This document shows positions 1 to 11,384 of a stretch of DNA of 64,000 nt, piece by piece. A program made the position numbers and the translations under genes. Within the stretch, counting starts at the first letter, position 1. The number at the start of each line of letters is the position of its first letter. The DNA is from Schizosaccharomyces osmophilus (lineage: Eukaryota > Ascomycota > Schizosaccharomycetes > Schizosaccharomycetales > Schizosaccharomycetaceae), in contig NC_079238.1 in assembly GCF_027921745.1 (NCBI RefSeq), positions 3,534,001 through 3,598,000 of the forward strand, given 5' to 3'. The notes beneath the pieces are model-generated. The model was not told the origin of the DNA. It was given only the letters and a program-made list of their open reading frames with translations, and searched no databases.

Positions 1-458
1 TTATTGAAGTTTCTCCCTTGTATACGGAAGGAGGACCGTGCGTTAGGAGGTAGGTGGTATGGCCTAGTGTACCAAATGGGTAGTAGTAAATAAGGGCTTT
101 ATTTCAAGTTTAAGTTCTTCGATAAACGAAATATCCTTTGATGAATTAAAGGTTTTTAGATTAAATGCTCAAAATTATAAAATGATTGTTTTCTTATTCT
201 AAAAGCGTAGTGAAGCGTATTTCAAACTTTAAGCGTCTACCTTCAAAATGTCTGTCCAAAAATATTATTATTAAATCCCACCTAAATTTCTTAAGCATAA
301 GTGCCAAAATTATTAACATCTAAAAAGCACATTGATAGTTGTACACAAAGGACGATAATAACCTTGTTGACGTTTTACAAATGTGCATACTTATAACCCT
401 CTTAATCCGTTATCCTTTTGTCCTTTTTTTCTATTTAGCTATTGCTAAACGATCAAGT
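1..458. other. Window edge and 3' flank of rpa2
   Basis: AT-rich sequence downstream of the rpa2 stop codon. I find no credible open frame, tRNA or repeat. The first 110 bases are purine-rich and could be the end of a neighbouring transcript lying outside the window, but nothing in them identifies one. Confidence 0.5.
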
Positions 459-3400
459 TTACTTCACGTCTAGCATCATCTTAATGTTCATAGCTGCAAG
501 CTCGGCGGTAAGATAATTGAACACACTGGGAAGTGCAACAAGGGTAGTGTTACTTCCTCCAACAAATTTGTGTCCAGTACCATCTTCCCATGTCAAATTG
601 GCATCTTCTAAACCAGTGGCTGGTTTAGCACAAGCACGGCATTTAACTTCTGAAGAGGCTCCACTGCCACTCATAGAAATCGTAGACATAGGAGAGATGA
701 TAGAGCCACAGTCACGACAAACCCAACTCTGAGCATAATCTGAACAGTTCATCAAACGATCTTGCATCAAGAATGATGTTCCGTGACCAATAACAGCATC
801 ACGTTCCATTTCACCGAAACGGATACCACCAGCACGCTTACGACCTTTAATAGGCTGGCGTGTTAGGTTATGAATAGGACCGGTAGTACGAACCTGGAAT
901 TTATCGTTCACCATGTGACGAAGACGTTGGTAGTAAACAACACCAATATAAATATCAGCCTGCATTTCCTTACCGGTAATACCACTGTACATGGGCTCAT
1001 TTCCGTGATAGTTATAGCCAGATTTTACCAATTGTTCACCAAAATAGTCCGAAGCTGTTTGTTGCTCAGAGAAAATAAATGGTGTACTATCTTGAGCAAG
1101 ACCTTGACAAGCACCAGCTTTACCAGCCAAACTCTCAACAAACATACCGATTGTCATACGCGATGGGAATGCATGAGGATTAATGATAATATCTGGCTGC
1201 ATACCAGTTTCAGTAAAAGGCATGTCAACAGCAGGCCATTTTTGGGAGCAAATACCCTTTTGACCGTGTCTAGAAGAGAACTTATCACCAATAATGGGAC
1301 TGCGGGTAATACGGAACTTGATGTGAATCTGCTGGCATTCAGAATCACCAACATCATTACCAATCAGACGGACTTCATCCACAAAGCCAGGCTCAGTACC
1401 ATGATAACTTTCTACGAAGTTTTGACCAGTTGTTTCATCGTAGTAAGCAACCATAGGATCGCCATCTTCAAGCATTGTACCGACATATGGGAGACCATCA
1501 GCATCAACCTTCTGCTGCCATTCACGACGAGGATTAGAACCAGGGGCAAATCCAAAGTGGTGCACAACAGGCTCACCACGTCTACGCTTTTGGCCTAAAT
1601 CGACAGATTCTCCTTTATAAACGGTACCATAACCGAAACCACGCTCATGAGCTGACTTATTCAAAATCATTGCATCTTCCATATCATAACCGGTATAAGA
1701 GATGACAGCAACGATTGCATTAGTACCGTTAGGATAGTGATCCATTCCGTATGTATTATGCAACTTGGGACGAACAACAGGTGTTTGACCGGTTTGCAAG
1801 CGATATAGCTTGTTATCTGTACGATAGCGTAAAGCAGTTCCAGGAGTACCCATTGTTTGCTTAGCCATCTGACATTGATACATGTTACGGGGAGACTGGT
1901 TAAAGTCAGAGAAAGGGGTCATGTTTGCAACAATTGAAAGTACATTTGTAGGAGAATATTCAACGTGAGTTGAAATCTTTGGAACGATTTCTCTCGGAAA
2001 ACAGGCAACATCCATATAGACTTGTTCAAATGGACCGAGCAAATCCAATTCACCACTTCCGATGTGCTTGACCGGGCGGATCATACGAGCGGTATTGCTA
2101 AACAAATACAAACCGGGGAATTGACCACCATGAGAAGGAGGGACCAAACCGATTTCTAAATCCAAGGGTACCTTGGGCTTCTCAGTCAAAGTTCCGTTGC
2201 GTTCAGCAGCAGCATATTGAATCTTCAAGTCCCGCAAAACGTTGGCAACATGTGCAGCTAATCTATGCGTACACCAGCCAATGATTTTACCATCTAACTG
2301 AACACTTACCCAGTCAGGGTCATGAACCATCGTACTAGGAGGATCCACACCCAATGATAACAAAAGTGAAGGAACGGAACTCACATCTGAGGCATGAGTG
2401 ATAACATCACACTTCCTAGCCAAGTGATTGAGCAAGCCACATGGTGCACCATCAGGAGTATGAACAGGACACATAAAGCCCCATGCTTCAGGTAGTAATT
2501 TACGAACGGTGGTCGTCTTAAGTTCAGCAAAGAAAGCACCACGATGAACCATTCGGAAGTGTGAAAGAAAACGGTAAAAGTTTAGTTTTTCTGCGACAAC
2601 AGTATAGCCAGTAGCCTGTTGTAAATCAAGACCAGTGTTAGATATCAGATTACCAGTACTCAAGAAGTATTGAAGCTTCGAGCCAATATCATTATTAACT
2701 TTGGATAAAACTTTAGTCAAATACTTGCGATCAGAAAAATCAATACCAGGAACATTACGACGAATGTCCATATTAATTTGAGTGCGAATACCGTTTAGCC
2801 AATCCTCTATCTTTTCTTTCAGGATTTGACCATACAAGAAACCACCAAGAAGAATTTCCTGATGCTGAGGAGAATCTGGATTATCAGCACAACATTCACC
2901 TGCAACCAAAGCATATAATTTACGAATCATAAACAACAGAAGTCTAAACTTATCCCTAGGTTCGGACAAGTGAACCAATACTACCTTTTTAATGAGGAAG
3001 CGACCTACTTCGACGTCGGTTAAATCTTCAGCAACGCCAAGGACGACGCGGAATTTGCTACCGAGATACTGAAGAGTCTCAGTCTGTGTATAGAGACCAT
3101 AGGATTTGTATGCGCGAAGCATAAGTTCCACACGATCAGTTAAGAAAGTGTTATCCAAATCATTACCAACAATACCTTCAAAAACCTCTTTGTCGCTAGT
3201 TTCCACCAAAGCTTTGAGAATCATCATGGAGGGAATCAAATATTCGTTTTTGCGCCAGTGGAAACGGAACATAGTGACACCATTATTGAGATAATGAAGA
3301 GTGTTTGTCAAACTAGATTCGTCGGCTCGAACGCAACGAATGGAAAGACCATACTGGCTATAACTATTACCACGATTGGCGAAAGACGGACGGATAAGAG

Positions 3401-3980
3401 CGGTAGGGTGGTTACGCTTGGGGAGAATCAACATACGAATAAGCTTTTCAATTCCGTTTACTATAAAATACCCTCCCATTTCTTCACTTTCTTCTTTATG
3501 AGCAATCAATTCACCGGGAGGCAATCCCTCTAAATGACAACGGTTTGAGCGGACCATAATTGGCAACATGCCCACTTCACGCATCTCGGTTTGTCGGGGA
3601 CCATTGTTCACGGACCAAGATAGCTTCAGGACAAGGCGTGATTTGTAAGATGTCAAGCGCTCTCTTGCTTCAGCAGGATAAACCTTACGGTTGATAGAGG
3701 TACGCTCTCTGCTTGACAACATGGGTTTTGCAATTTGAACCTCGTCCACGCGAAAAGAAAGCTTGTTTCCAAACTTGAGATTGCCATTTTCTTGGGCAAG
3801 AGAGTCAAAAATCGTCTTTTCGCCGATTTCCTTGACTGCAAGGTTCAGCAATCCAGCATCCGTTAGTGCATTAAAGGACTGGACATGAGGCTTCGTAGCA
3901 AATTGCAAATCTGGGAAGCTAGTTCCGTCCGTAGGCGGACACTTGAATGTCTTTTCTCGCTCTAAGGTATGGAATGACAT
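459..3980 (-). CDS. rpa2: DNA-directed RNA polymerase I subunit 2 (RPA135 type)
   Basis: Second-largest subunit of RNA polymerase I, which transcribes pre-rRNA in the nucleolus. The 1173-residue protein has the whole RPB2 family layout: the lobe and protrusion, the hybrid-binding core with GYDMEDAMILNKSAHERGFG, the switch/anchor block GDKFSSRHGQKGICSQKWP, and a C-terminal zinc site (CRDCG then CRACAKP). The zinc site and the absence of Pol II/III-specific inserts support Pol I. The frame is open upstream of the ATG at 3980 but has no other ATG, and MSFHTLERE is a natural start, so I use it. No introns are seen. The next gene, a mitochondrial carrier, lies upstream on the same strand. Confidence 0.95.
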   Translation of the reverse strand: MSFHTLEREKTFKCPPTDGTSFPDLQFATKPHVQSFNALTDAGLLNLAVKEIGEKTIFDSLAQENGNLKFGNKLSFRVDEVQIAKPMLSSRERTSINRKVYPAEARERLTSYKSRLVLKLSWSVNNGPRQTEMREVGMLPIMVRSNRCHLEGLPPGELIAHKEESEEMGGYFIVNGIEKLIRMLILPKRNHPTALIRPSFANRGNSYSQYGLSIRCVRADESSLTNTLHYLNNGVTMFRFHWRKNEYLIPSMMILKALVETSDKEVFEGIVGNDLDNTFLTDRVELMLRAYKSYGLYTQTETLQYLGSKFRVVLGVAEDLTDVEVGRFLIKKVVLVHLSEPRDKFRLLLFMIRKLYALVAGECCADNPDSPQHQEILLGGFLYGQILKEKIEDWLNGIRTQINMDIRRNVPGIDFSDRKYLTKVLSKVNNDIGSKLQYFLSTGNLISNTGLDLQQATGYTVVAEKLNFYRFLSHFRMVHRGAFFAELKTTTVRKLLPEAWGFMCPVHTPDGAPCGLLNHLARKCDVITHASDVSSVPSLLLSLGVDPPSTMVHDPDWVSVQLDGKIIGWCTHRLAAHVANVLRDLKIQYAAAERNGTLTEKPKVPLDLEIGLVPPSHGGQFPGLYLFSNTARMIRPVKHIGSGELDLLGPFEQVYMDVACFPREIVPKISTHVEYSPTNVLSIVANMTPFSDFNQSPRNMYQCQMAKQTMGTPGTALRYRTDNKLYRLQTGQTPVVRPKLHNTYGMDHYPNGTNAIVAVISYTGYDMEDAMILNKSAHERGFGYGTVYKGESVDLGQKRRRGEPVVHHFGFAPGSNPRREWQQKVDADGLPYVGTMLEDGDPMVAYYDETTGQNFVESYHGTEPGFVDEVRLIGNDVGDSECQQIHIKFRITRSPIIGDKFSSRHGQKGICSQKWPAVDMPFTETGMQPDIIINPHAFPSRMTIGMFVESLAGKAGACQGLAQDSTPFIFSEQQTASDYFGEQLVKSGYNYHGNEPMYSGITGKEMQADIYIGVVYYQRLRHMVNDKFQVRTTGPIHNLTRQPIKGRKRAGGIRFGEMERDAVIGHGTSFLMQDRLMNCSDYAQSWVCRDCGSIISPMSTISMSGSGASSEVKCRACAKPATGLEDANLTWEDGTGHKFVGGSNTTLVALPSVFNYLTAELAAMNIKMMLDVK

Positions 3981-4691
3981 CCCAAGTTTGCAAAGAAAAA
4001 TTTGGTAGAAAGCACAAGGATTTTGAGTCAAAATCCCAAATTTTTTCAAGCGACTACGAACGTATGCGTAAGCCCATATAGGGTACTAGAAAGTTGTGGA
4101 TTAACGCTAATAACGCAAGGTAACGCAATACGACGAAATGTAAACAATGGGTGAATAAAGGAGGATGATAGAAGAGAGGATGGATGGCTATTTGCATTTA
4201 CTATAAAAATATGCTGTTGTACATCATGGATTTCATTCCCTTTCCGTTGTTAAATATATAATCCAAAAACTAATTCTCTACTCATTGAAAGGTTCCGTGA
4301 AACGATAATAGAGCTTTAGGCTAAATCGAAAACCCGTAGTTTGAGGTCCAGCTTACTTTTACTTATACTGCTTTACACTGTAAACAAAAAAAAAGTCGAA
4401 GCCAAAAAACTCCCTAACCTGTAATTCGGTAGAATTTGGTTAGTAACTGAAAGGCCCATATCAAAAGTAGTAACAGAAATCGACTCGTAAAGATACGAGC
4501 TTTTGAAAGGCTGAATCGAAAACAGGATTAAAGACAGGGACTTTTGATATCATAAAATTCTCATTATAATGGAATTAAAAAAATAAATATGCGAGCAAAA
4601 AATGATGCTAATTGAAGGCAAGTAAGAGGAGGGAATACAAGATTGATAGACAAAAAGAAGACACGAATAATTTCAAGGATGACTTTAAACT
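3981..4691. other. Intergenic region: rpa2 promoter and carrier 3' flank
   Basis: About 710 bases between two minus-strand genes. It holds the rpa2 5' region and the 3' end of the carrier gene. Two forkhead-type GTAAACA cores lie at 4140-4146 and 4380-4386, the second followed by an A tract. I see no gene here. Confidence 0.5.
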
Positions 4692-5702
4692 CTATGTAGA
4701 TTCGGAGAAATATTTTTTTGTAGCATGATACGTACTTATCATGATAGCACAAGAGGGTGCAACTTTTACACAGCGAGGAAGTGTCCCTTTCCATAGTGCA
4801 CGAGCACCTCCTTTCGAATATAACATTAATAAAATCTGGCCGCGAGTGAGAGTATGACCATGGACTTGTCGAGCGGTCTTGGAAACATCGAATGGTTGAG
4901 TAAGTAAAGTAGCCATTACACCGCTAATTCCTCCACTCATGAAATTCACGTAGAGGTCCTTTTTAGAATTATCTTCCGTCGATGGCTTGAAGGTTGGATG
5001 TTGAAGAAAGAACCAACGTGTACGTTCATACGCCCACCAGTAGAATGCACTAAAGGGAACATCTCGCCAAAGAGTGACACCAACGCCGTTCCATAAACTT
5101 AAATAACCTTTTTGCTGGATCATCCTTTGTAAGCCTTGAAAGACTTCTTTTGCGATATCGCCCGTATGTCCTGGAGGATAGCGACCGCCAGCAGCCTGCA
5201 CCCTTGTCCGAAAAAGCTCAATTGGGGAAACAATGCTAGCTGATACAGTGCGTGCTGAAGCACCGGCAACAGCAGCAGACGCTGGAAAGTTCCAGTCAGC
5301 GTACAAAAGCAACAGCCGCTCATACATCAAGAATTGAACAATGTTAGCTGGAATCATCATTGTCAGCGAAGGGATAAGGCCTCTCCAAAGATTTCGAATG
5401 CCTTCATTGCGAGCTATCTGAAACAATCCCGACACTGGTCCTGTTAAATGTCGTGTTTTCTGGGGACTCTGACCAAGAGAGGTCTTGATTGACGAATGAC
5501 CACCATTGCCTTCCATGGAAGTGAACGCGGACATCGATTCACTTTGCAGACGAGTCTTTACCACATCAAACGGTGTCACAGTTAACGTCGTAAGGAAGCT
5601 TCCAACGCAAGCCGAGACCATTTTGGCCATAGGGTTGACATCGGGCTCTGCATTCACTGACAATTCCGCTTCTGAGCTACTCGTCTGATCTGCTCTTTGC
5701 AT
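4692..5702 (-). CDS. mtm1: Mitochondrial carrier of the Mtm1 / SLC25A39-SLC25A40 type
   Basis: Inner-membrane solute carrier, 336 residues, with three Solcar repeats. Each carries the signature at its first helix: TPFDVVKTRLQ, then SPIELFRTRVQ, then QPFDVSKTARQ. The Ser in place of Asp in the second signature and the Ser-rich, variable loop after the first helix fit the Mtm1/SLC25A39-40 branch. That branch is linked in yeast and man to mitochondrial manganese-SOD activation and glutathione import. I start at the ATG at 5702 (MQRADQTSSS) because the longer frame has no ATG; a GTAAGG further upstream could be the donor of a 5' UTR intron. It is divergent from the small gene at 6001. The exact substrate cannot be read from sequence. 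Confidence 0.8.
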   Translation of the reverse strand: MQRADQTSSSEAELSVNAEPDVNPMAKMVSACVGSFLTTLTVTPFDVVKTRLQSESMSAFTSMEGNGGHSSIKTSLGQSPQKTRHLTGPVSGLFQIARNEGIRNLWRGLIPSLTMMIPANIVQFLMYERLLLLYADWNFPASAAVAGASARTVSASIVSPIELFRTRVQAAGGRYPPGHTGDIAKEVFQGLQRMIQQKGYLSLWNGVGVTLWRDVPFSAFYWWAYERTRWFFLQHPTFKPSTEDNSKKDLYVNFMSGGISGVMATLLTQPFDVSKTARQVHGHTLTRGQILLMLYSKGGARALWKGTLPRCVKVAPSCAIMISTYHATKKYFSEST

Positions 5703-6000
5703 GAATTTAAAGTAGTCACTCAATGCACAATCATTCAACTCATATCTCTTAGTGTAGAGTGTTGCCAAAATCCTTACCAATCAAATACGTTGTACCACGC
5801 TACACACATATAAAGAGTACGAACATATAATCACTTTTCTCCGCTAAGAAACAAAGGAATCAAGAGCATTCAAGCTTTTCATCATTTTTTTCCATTTCTA
5901 TTCTTATTTTGTTTTGTTTTGTTTACGAAAGTAAAACAGCAGTTTAGGCCTTCTTTCTCCATTGATTTGCTAAACGTTTGGTTTTTAGTTGAACTCTACG

Positions 6001-6418
6001 ATGTCTTATTTCCGTAGCGGGTAAGGAATCGTGTAAGGAGACACCTTGCCGAATTTACAGGACTTGAAAACTAACAAGGGTTTTTCTTAGTATCATTGGG
6101 TTTTTGTCTGGCTTGGGTCTTAGTTATGCTGGTGGTGTCCAGTCGTTATTGTCGTCAAGTAAACAAACCCAAACAGAATTGCAGGTTACGACAGAATTAA
6201 TCCAAAAACAAGTAAAATCTCAAAAAGAGTTGGAGAACCGAATTCGATTCTTGGAAGAAACGGCTTCGAGGTACAATACCGAAGAGCAAGTAAAGGAATG
6301 GAAAACAATCGTTCAGAATATGCATCTTGACCAGCTGGAATTACAATCTCGGCAAAAGCAAATAGAGGAGGTTCTTGGACATTTACTACTAGAACGACAA
6401 ACCAAGCTTTTGGTATGA
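6001..6418 (+). CDS. Small predicted membrane protein with coiled coil, two exons
   Basis: I join exon 1 at 6001-6020 to exon 2 at 6091-6418 across an intron with donor GTAAGG, branch CTAAC and acceptor TTTTTCTTAG. The product has 115 residues. It starts MSYFRSGIIGFLSGLGLSYA, giving one glycine-rich hydrophobic helix at about residues 8-27. About 80 residues of Gln/Glu/Lys-rich coiled coil follow. A single short N-terminal helix with few charges ahead of it is typical of small mitochondrial inner-membrane or MICOS-like proteins, but I do not recognise the family. The splice restores a complete first helix, which supports the model. Confidence 0.7.
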
Positions 6419-6541
6419 AAATTGTAACGATAGTAACGAGAACCCTATTTGTTTGAAAAAATTGGATAGAATGACACAAACCCATATTATTCATATTCAT
6501 ATTGTTTCTTTTCTCCCTTCTCTAATTAATGTACATTCTGT

Positions 6542-7873
6542 TTATACCGATGATGGCCTGCGAAGCACCCGTTCCCATGGAACAATTTTCGCTTGGGCAA
6601 ACTCTTCTAAAGAGCTCACTACTTTTTGATAGTCTTCCCAATTATTCAGATTTGTGCATTCCTTCAGTTTTTCCGAAACGGTGTTTGTATACGTGAGCTC
6701 TCCCTGTAAACGTTGATATTCTTCATCCTGCTTTAGCAGCTGTGTCTTCTTTTCCTTCACTTCACTTGTGAAATCGTCAAGCGACTTTAATGTATCAAAC
6801 ACCGCAGGTGGTTCAATATCTTTTGCTGCTTGTAACGTCAATAGAATCTGACTCATCCATTCCGTATTTTTAACAAATCGCGCTGTGCATATTTGCTGCG
6901 GTGTCAATTTGTCCATGATGTCTCCCTTTTCAATTTCAAGATCCTCTGGTGCAATTGGCGGTGTAACCCCATGTGGTACTGTTGTTTTCGCAGCTGCATC
7001 AGGTACTTGATTTGGAGGAACGTTTCCCGAGGGTGCAGCATTCGCAATGGATGGAGTCCGGGAACGCGCCCGTAATTGAGATGCAGCCGCAGCCGCGCTG
7101 GTTTCACGTATCGGCGCTTCTACTGGGACGTTTGCAGCTGGCGTTCTCTGCTCCCTTAATAGAAAAGGAGGAGTTCGTATATCGGGAAGAGGATATTGCC
7201 GTATTTGTGATGGTTTTGCAAGTGAGACATTCGCTGGCACAGAATCATTCTCTGATGCACGAATATAGTGAACTAGCCAGTAATTATCAAACCCAATCCC
7301 AAGCAGACGATAGCGAAACCGAGAATGGACTGTTTTAGGTTCTGATAACGGAAAGAAGCCATGTTTCGCTTCATGAATCTCGAGTACCTATTGTTTTCAC
7401 AGTTAATATCTGTCACCCAACCGTCAAAATAAAGTTCTTGATCCATTTGCTTCTTATTGTTGAGTTTCAATCGATAGTAGATCAGTCATTTCAACAATCT
7501 AGAGAATCCCTCCTCAAACAACACTTACCTTTCCAGTGACCTCTATATTAAAGACACGTTCATTACTCATAAAATGCATACCATCTGGAGGACACGGTAA
7601 CGTTGGAGCTTGCCAGGCTAGAAACAATGTTCCGTCATTGGGTTGATCAACCAGCGTCCAAGAAAACGTAATCTGAATCATTGTAAATACTTTCTTTTCT
7701 TAGACAAGCCATACCTGAGGAAGCGCTTGTGATGCTTTTGTAAGAATATCAACTACCGCAGGAATTGGTAATTGAGGTGCTGGTGGATAGGGCAAATTTG
7801 CACGACACCATACTTGAGACCTGTAATCTAAAGGAATAGACAACAAAGTTTGGGCTGCTGTAGTGGCAGACAT
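6542..7873 (-). CDS. ssr4: SWI/SNF and RSC chromatin-remodelling complex subunit Ssr4
   Basis: Fission-yeast-type subunit shared by the SWI/SNF and RSC remodellers in the nucleus. I build four exons: 7715-7873, 7529-7672, 7417-7452 and 6542-7387, giving 394 residues, which is the length I remember for S. pombe Ssr4. The N-terminal domain (about residues 1-170) has MSATTAAQTLLSIPLDYRSQ at the start, then WTLVDQPNDGTLFLAW and GFDNYWLVHYIRA. The C-terminal half is Pro/Ala-rich with a helical Gln/Glu region near the end. The third intron (7388-7416) is only 29 nt but has a TTAAC branch and is the one arrangement I found that connects the frames. Fungal-restricted family; function assigned by family and neighbourhood (apc2 next door, as in S. 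pombe). Confidence 0.88.
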
Positions 7874-8240
7874 CGCCCTTTTCTATTGCAATGTCGTTTT
7901 ACAATCGTCAAGGCCACAAAGGTGTCGTAGCCCATAATTTAATAACCGAGTGTTACTCTTCAGTATAATATATAAGGAGTTTTTTCACTTTCTTTAATAA
8001 ACATTATCAAGCGATTCTTTGAAATAAGGTAGAAATGTAGATTCATGCCTTTTATTTGTTTTTTAACATTTTATTTCAGTATAAATTTTAAAGGAAATAT
8101 ACAGTTCGACATTAGCACACAAGTTCATTATCCTCACCCTATGCATTAAAAAATCACATAAACTGGCAAAGCATACTTTCATTATATAGGATATTTCGTA
8201 AGGATGAGCGGGAATCGTAAAAATCAAATCAAGAAAGTAA
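7874..8240. other. Intergenic region between apc2 and ssr4
   Basis: This 367-bp stretch separates two minus-strand genes: the ssr4 promoter and the apc2 3' end. It is AT-rich. I see no gene in it. Confidence 0.5.
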
Positions 8241-10381
8241 TCATTTGAGTTTATATGCACCTCCAGTAAACTCCAATTTGTCTTCTTTGACCATCAAAGC
8301 AAGAAACTCTCGTAATTCATTCTGAGTTCGATTGTATCCATTCGGCGGAGGTATAAACATTGTCAACATATTATGAATTCTATCCAGTTCTAAAGAGCCA
8401 AGATTTGTAAGCATACCGACCACAAAAGACCTGATTTTTTGTTAGTATTATAAACATAGATATCAGTCAAAAGTATAGAATCGTACCAGTAAACGCGCAT
8501 TTCTGAAGTTGCTGCTTCCGCTTGTGATTGAACAGCCGAAGCAGGCTCGTCTTCAATAGCTGTATCAATGAAAGTCGCTTCTTCTTGAGTTTCGCGAACG
8601 CGATAGATATCGTCTTTTACCAATGTTAACACTTGATGATGAACCCAAAAGTTCACATGTTTTTTTACAATTTCGATGGGCTGGTCAAGTTGTTCTGCAG
8701 CTTCTTCTAGTCTAAGTGTTGGTGACTCTTCAAAAAAAGATAATAATGTAGCTTGTTCAGGAGTAACGGATACGTTCAACGTTCTGTCCTCAAGCTCAAT
8801 CTCCAATTCCACAGTTCCCAAATTTTGCAAATAGACCAACTCACGCTTGTTTTGTTTTTTAGAAAAATTATTCGCATATTTGTCAAGTTCTTCCTGAATT
8901 GCTTTGGGCACTCGGAATGACCGAACTACAAGATTAGGCCAAAAAATTCTAGATAGAACAGTTGCATGGAACACAGATGATGTATTCTTCCTTTCATGGA
9001 TGAACGCATCAATGCATTTCGATTTTTTTATATCTTCAAGCATGACATTACACATTTGCAATGTGGATTCCCCGAAACGATATTTCAAGAACCCTATATT
9101 CTTTTCCTGTTAAAGTGTTAGTACCATCTAGAGGTGAATACTTACTTCGTGATCATAATTATAATCTGTAATTTGTAGTAAACGTTCCGCAAGCAAGAGC
9201 TGAAGTTCCTTAATGAGGGTTTCCTTGCTATTGAAAATAGATATTAGACTGGCAATAATATCTTTATCCGTTGGTTTTCGAAAGTCAGGAGCCGCATCAA
9301 TGGGATCTGGCATCCATTTAAGGTAATCATTTCGATCGGAAGCAGCATCCACATTACCGGCAGGAAGTTTTGCGAGCTCAGAAGACAAACCATTTTCAGA
9401 CTTGCTGAAAAGAAGATAAACCAATGATTTACTAGTATCATCTCGCTCATTCAGAAAACTACGGATAGGTTTTAAAGCCTTGTCCAGTAAAACACCCGGC
9501 GGGTCCAATGCGAGAAAACACCGTATAGTTGAAACATAAAAGACGAGGATAGAAGAAGTATCTTTGCTTGGTCTCAATATATTGTTTTCACATGTGGACA
9601 TAAACCTTTCTACTAAGTACTGGCGTTGTTCTGGCTGACGAGCAGCGAGTCTCAAGTCTTCAATAGCACCGGATGACTGAGGATAGTCCAAAACTATATC
9701 AAAAATAGAATCGGATCGAAGTCGTCCAAGTAGGTTGGAAACTAACTGATCAAGTTGAGAATGTACGGAAGTTGTCGAAAGGAATGAGACATGTTCAACC
9801 AAAAGGGTAAGCTCACTTCTGATCCATTCTGCTGCTTCCTGATAGACGCCATAAGACCAGTGGGACCCGTAACGTCGATACAAAAGGGTATGAACGTGAT
9901 CTTTCAAGGATAGAGCAAAGGTTTCCTTCAACTCTGAAACCAAACCCAACTGCCTTAGCCTTTCACAAAGATGAAAAAAATCTTCTAAGCCAAAATATGG
10001 GTTGGACTCATTTTCTGACCATAAATTCAATACTTTTTTAAGGTAAGCAAATAAGGGCTTCCGAATTTGGTCAAGCGGTAAGTGCCTTCGACAAAGACTC
10101 CAAAAACATTGCTGGACATGATCAAGATGAATAGTAGGATCTTTTGTGGCGTAATCTCTGTAAGAAAACCAAAAGGCATAGAGGTTTTGGATAAGATTCT
10201 GCAGTTCTTCTATACTAGCAGGACGATTTTCAAACAGCTGCGTATGAATAGAAGAATGAAAATCAGTTCTTAATGTATCTATAAGGGTTGATTCTGATAG
10301 CGTTTCGGTGCTCTCTTGTTGAGAAGGTTGAAAAAATCGAAAACCCTTCAGGATCGATGCAGAACGATCTTTGCATTCCAT
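8241..10381 (-). CDS. apc2: Anaphase-promoting complex subunit 2 (cullin family)
   Basis: Cullin scaffold of the APC/C ubiquitin ligase; with Apc11 it forms the catalytic module. Three exons: 9146-10381, 8487-9106 and 8241-8430, giving 681 residues. Intron 1 (39 nt, GTAAGT donor) and intron 2 (56 nt, ACTAAC branch) both restore frame. The first half is helical cullin-repeat-like. The cullin homology region includes DIKKSKCIDAFIHE and FWPNLVVRSFRVP. The C-terminal winged helix (APC2 type) includes VYWSFVVGMLTNLGSL and ends GGAYKLK. The ATG at 10381 is the first Met. It is divergent from the succinate dehydrogenase assembly gene. Confidence 0.93.
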
Positions 10382-10728
10382 ATTGATAAATACTTTATAG
10401 GAACCCTTCTATTTTTCCCTATAGGTATTCGTTGTGAGTAGAATTATACCAACGTAAAGACAGCAACAATGTAAACAAATCGAGATGAATGAGCGAAAAT
10501 AGTCAGCAAGCGTTACCGAATTCCAATTTGTAAATGTAAAAAAGAGAGTAAACCAGTTAGAAAGGAAAACTGAAGGAAAGTTACATCGAGTAGAGATGAG
10601 CGGGACTGAACGTAAGTGAAGACAACGAGAATGGAGAGTTTCACATCCACCACCAAGCCGAAAACCGGCATTGAAGCTTTCGTTCCTTCGAAGAAAGTAA
10701 ACAAAAGAAGTATTTATAGAATTAGAAA
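10382..10728. other. Divergent promoter region apc2 / ACN9
   Basis: 347 bp between divergent starts. GTAAACA cores lie at 10471-10477 and 10697-10703. I see no gene. Confidence 0.5.
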
Positions 10729-11252
10729 ATGAACGGTGTTACGAATTTGTTGAAAAAAAATGCATTGACACCTCCAATTCCTCTATACCGACGATTGCTG
10801 CGAGCTCATCGAACTATGCTTGGTCCTCAAGAACGGGCTTTGGGTGATGAATATGTAAAAGCAGAATTTCGACGCCATAGGGGTGTCACAAACCCGTTGC
10901 ACCTAGTGGGCTTCTTGACGTCTTGGCAACGCTATGCAGAAACGCTTGAAGTTGATGCATGGAAAAAAACCCAAGTTGACAATAGAGACTTGCTGGAGTC
11001 ATTAAATGAGCAACAGTTAGGACAGGTAAGTATTTCGTCTGTTATGAATTAAAGACATAGTAAGCGAATTGCCTTGTTGGATTTGTTTCAGACGAATTGC
11101 AGGGTTTTGTAACTCTTACTCTTCTATTCATATATATCTATCTAAATTTTGACAATGTAAAGAAAAACACGTGCTAACTTATTCAGCTTTACGAGCTCTT
11201 GAGGGCTCTTCGCGAACAGACAGATTCTGAATCTGATCCGTTGAAGAAGTAG
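10729..11252 (+). CDS. sdh7: Succinate dehydrogenase assembly factor 3 (ACN9/SDHAF3, LYR family)
   Basis: Mitochondrial matrix assembly factor that protects the iron-sulfur subunit of complex II during maturation. Exons 10729-11025 and 11187-11252 give 120 residues. The 161-nt intron has a GTAAGT donor, a GTGCTAACTT branch and an ATTCAG acceptor. The LYR motif is in PIPLYRRLLRAHR (residues 17-29), followed by the family blocks DEYVKAEFRRHR and NPLHLVGFLTSWQRYAE. The second exon adds LYELLRALREQ, the usual C-terminal helix. The family is clear. The symbol follows the yeast SDH7/ACN9 name. Confidence 0.88.
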
Positions 11253-11384
11253 TATTTTTCTCGGTTTGTCCGTTTAGATTTTGAGGTTGATTTTCAGAAG
11301 TTATATTACCTTGCACGCGACTATGAGCAAGTTCTACCAGAAACCTGAGTATATGTTAGTTGACCCGTATTACCAAGAAATGAC

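Noticed and set aside
870-1598. 242-codon open frame on the plus strand within rpa2
   Set aside because: It is fully antisense to conserved rpa2 coding sequence, is low in family features and is best explained as a shadow of codon bias.
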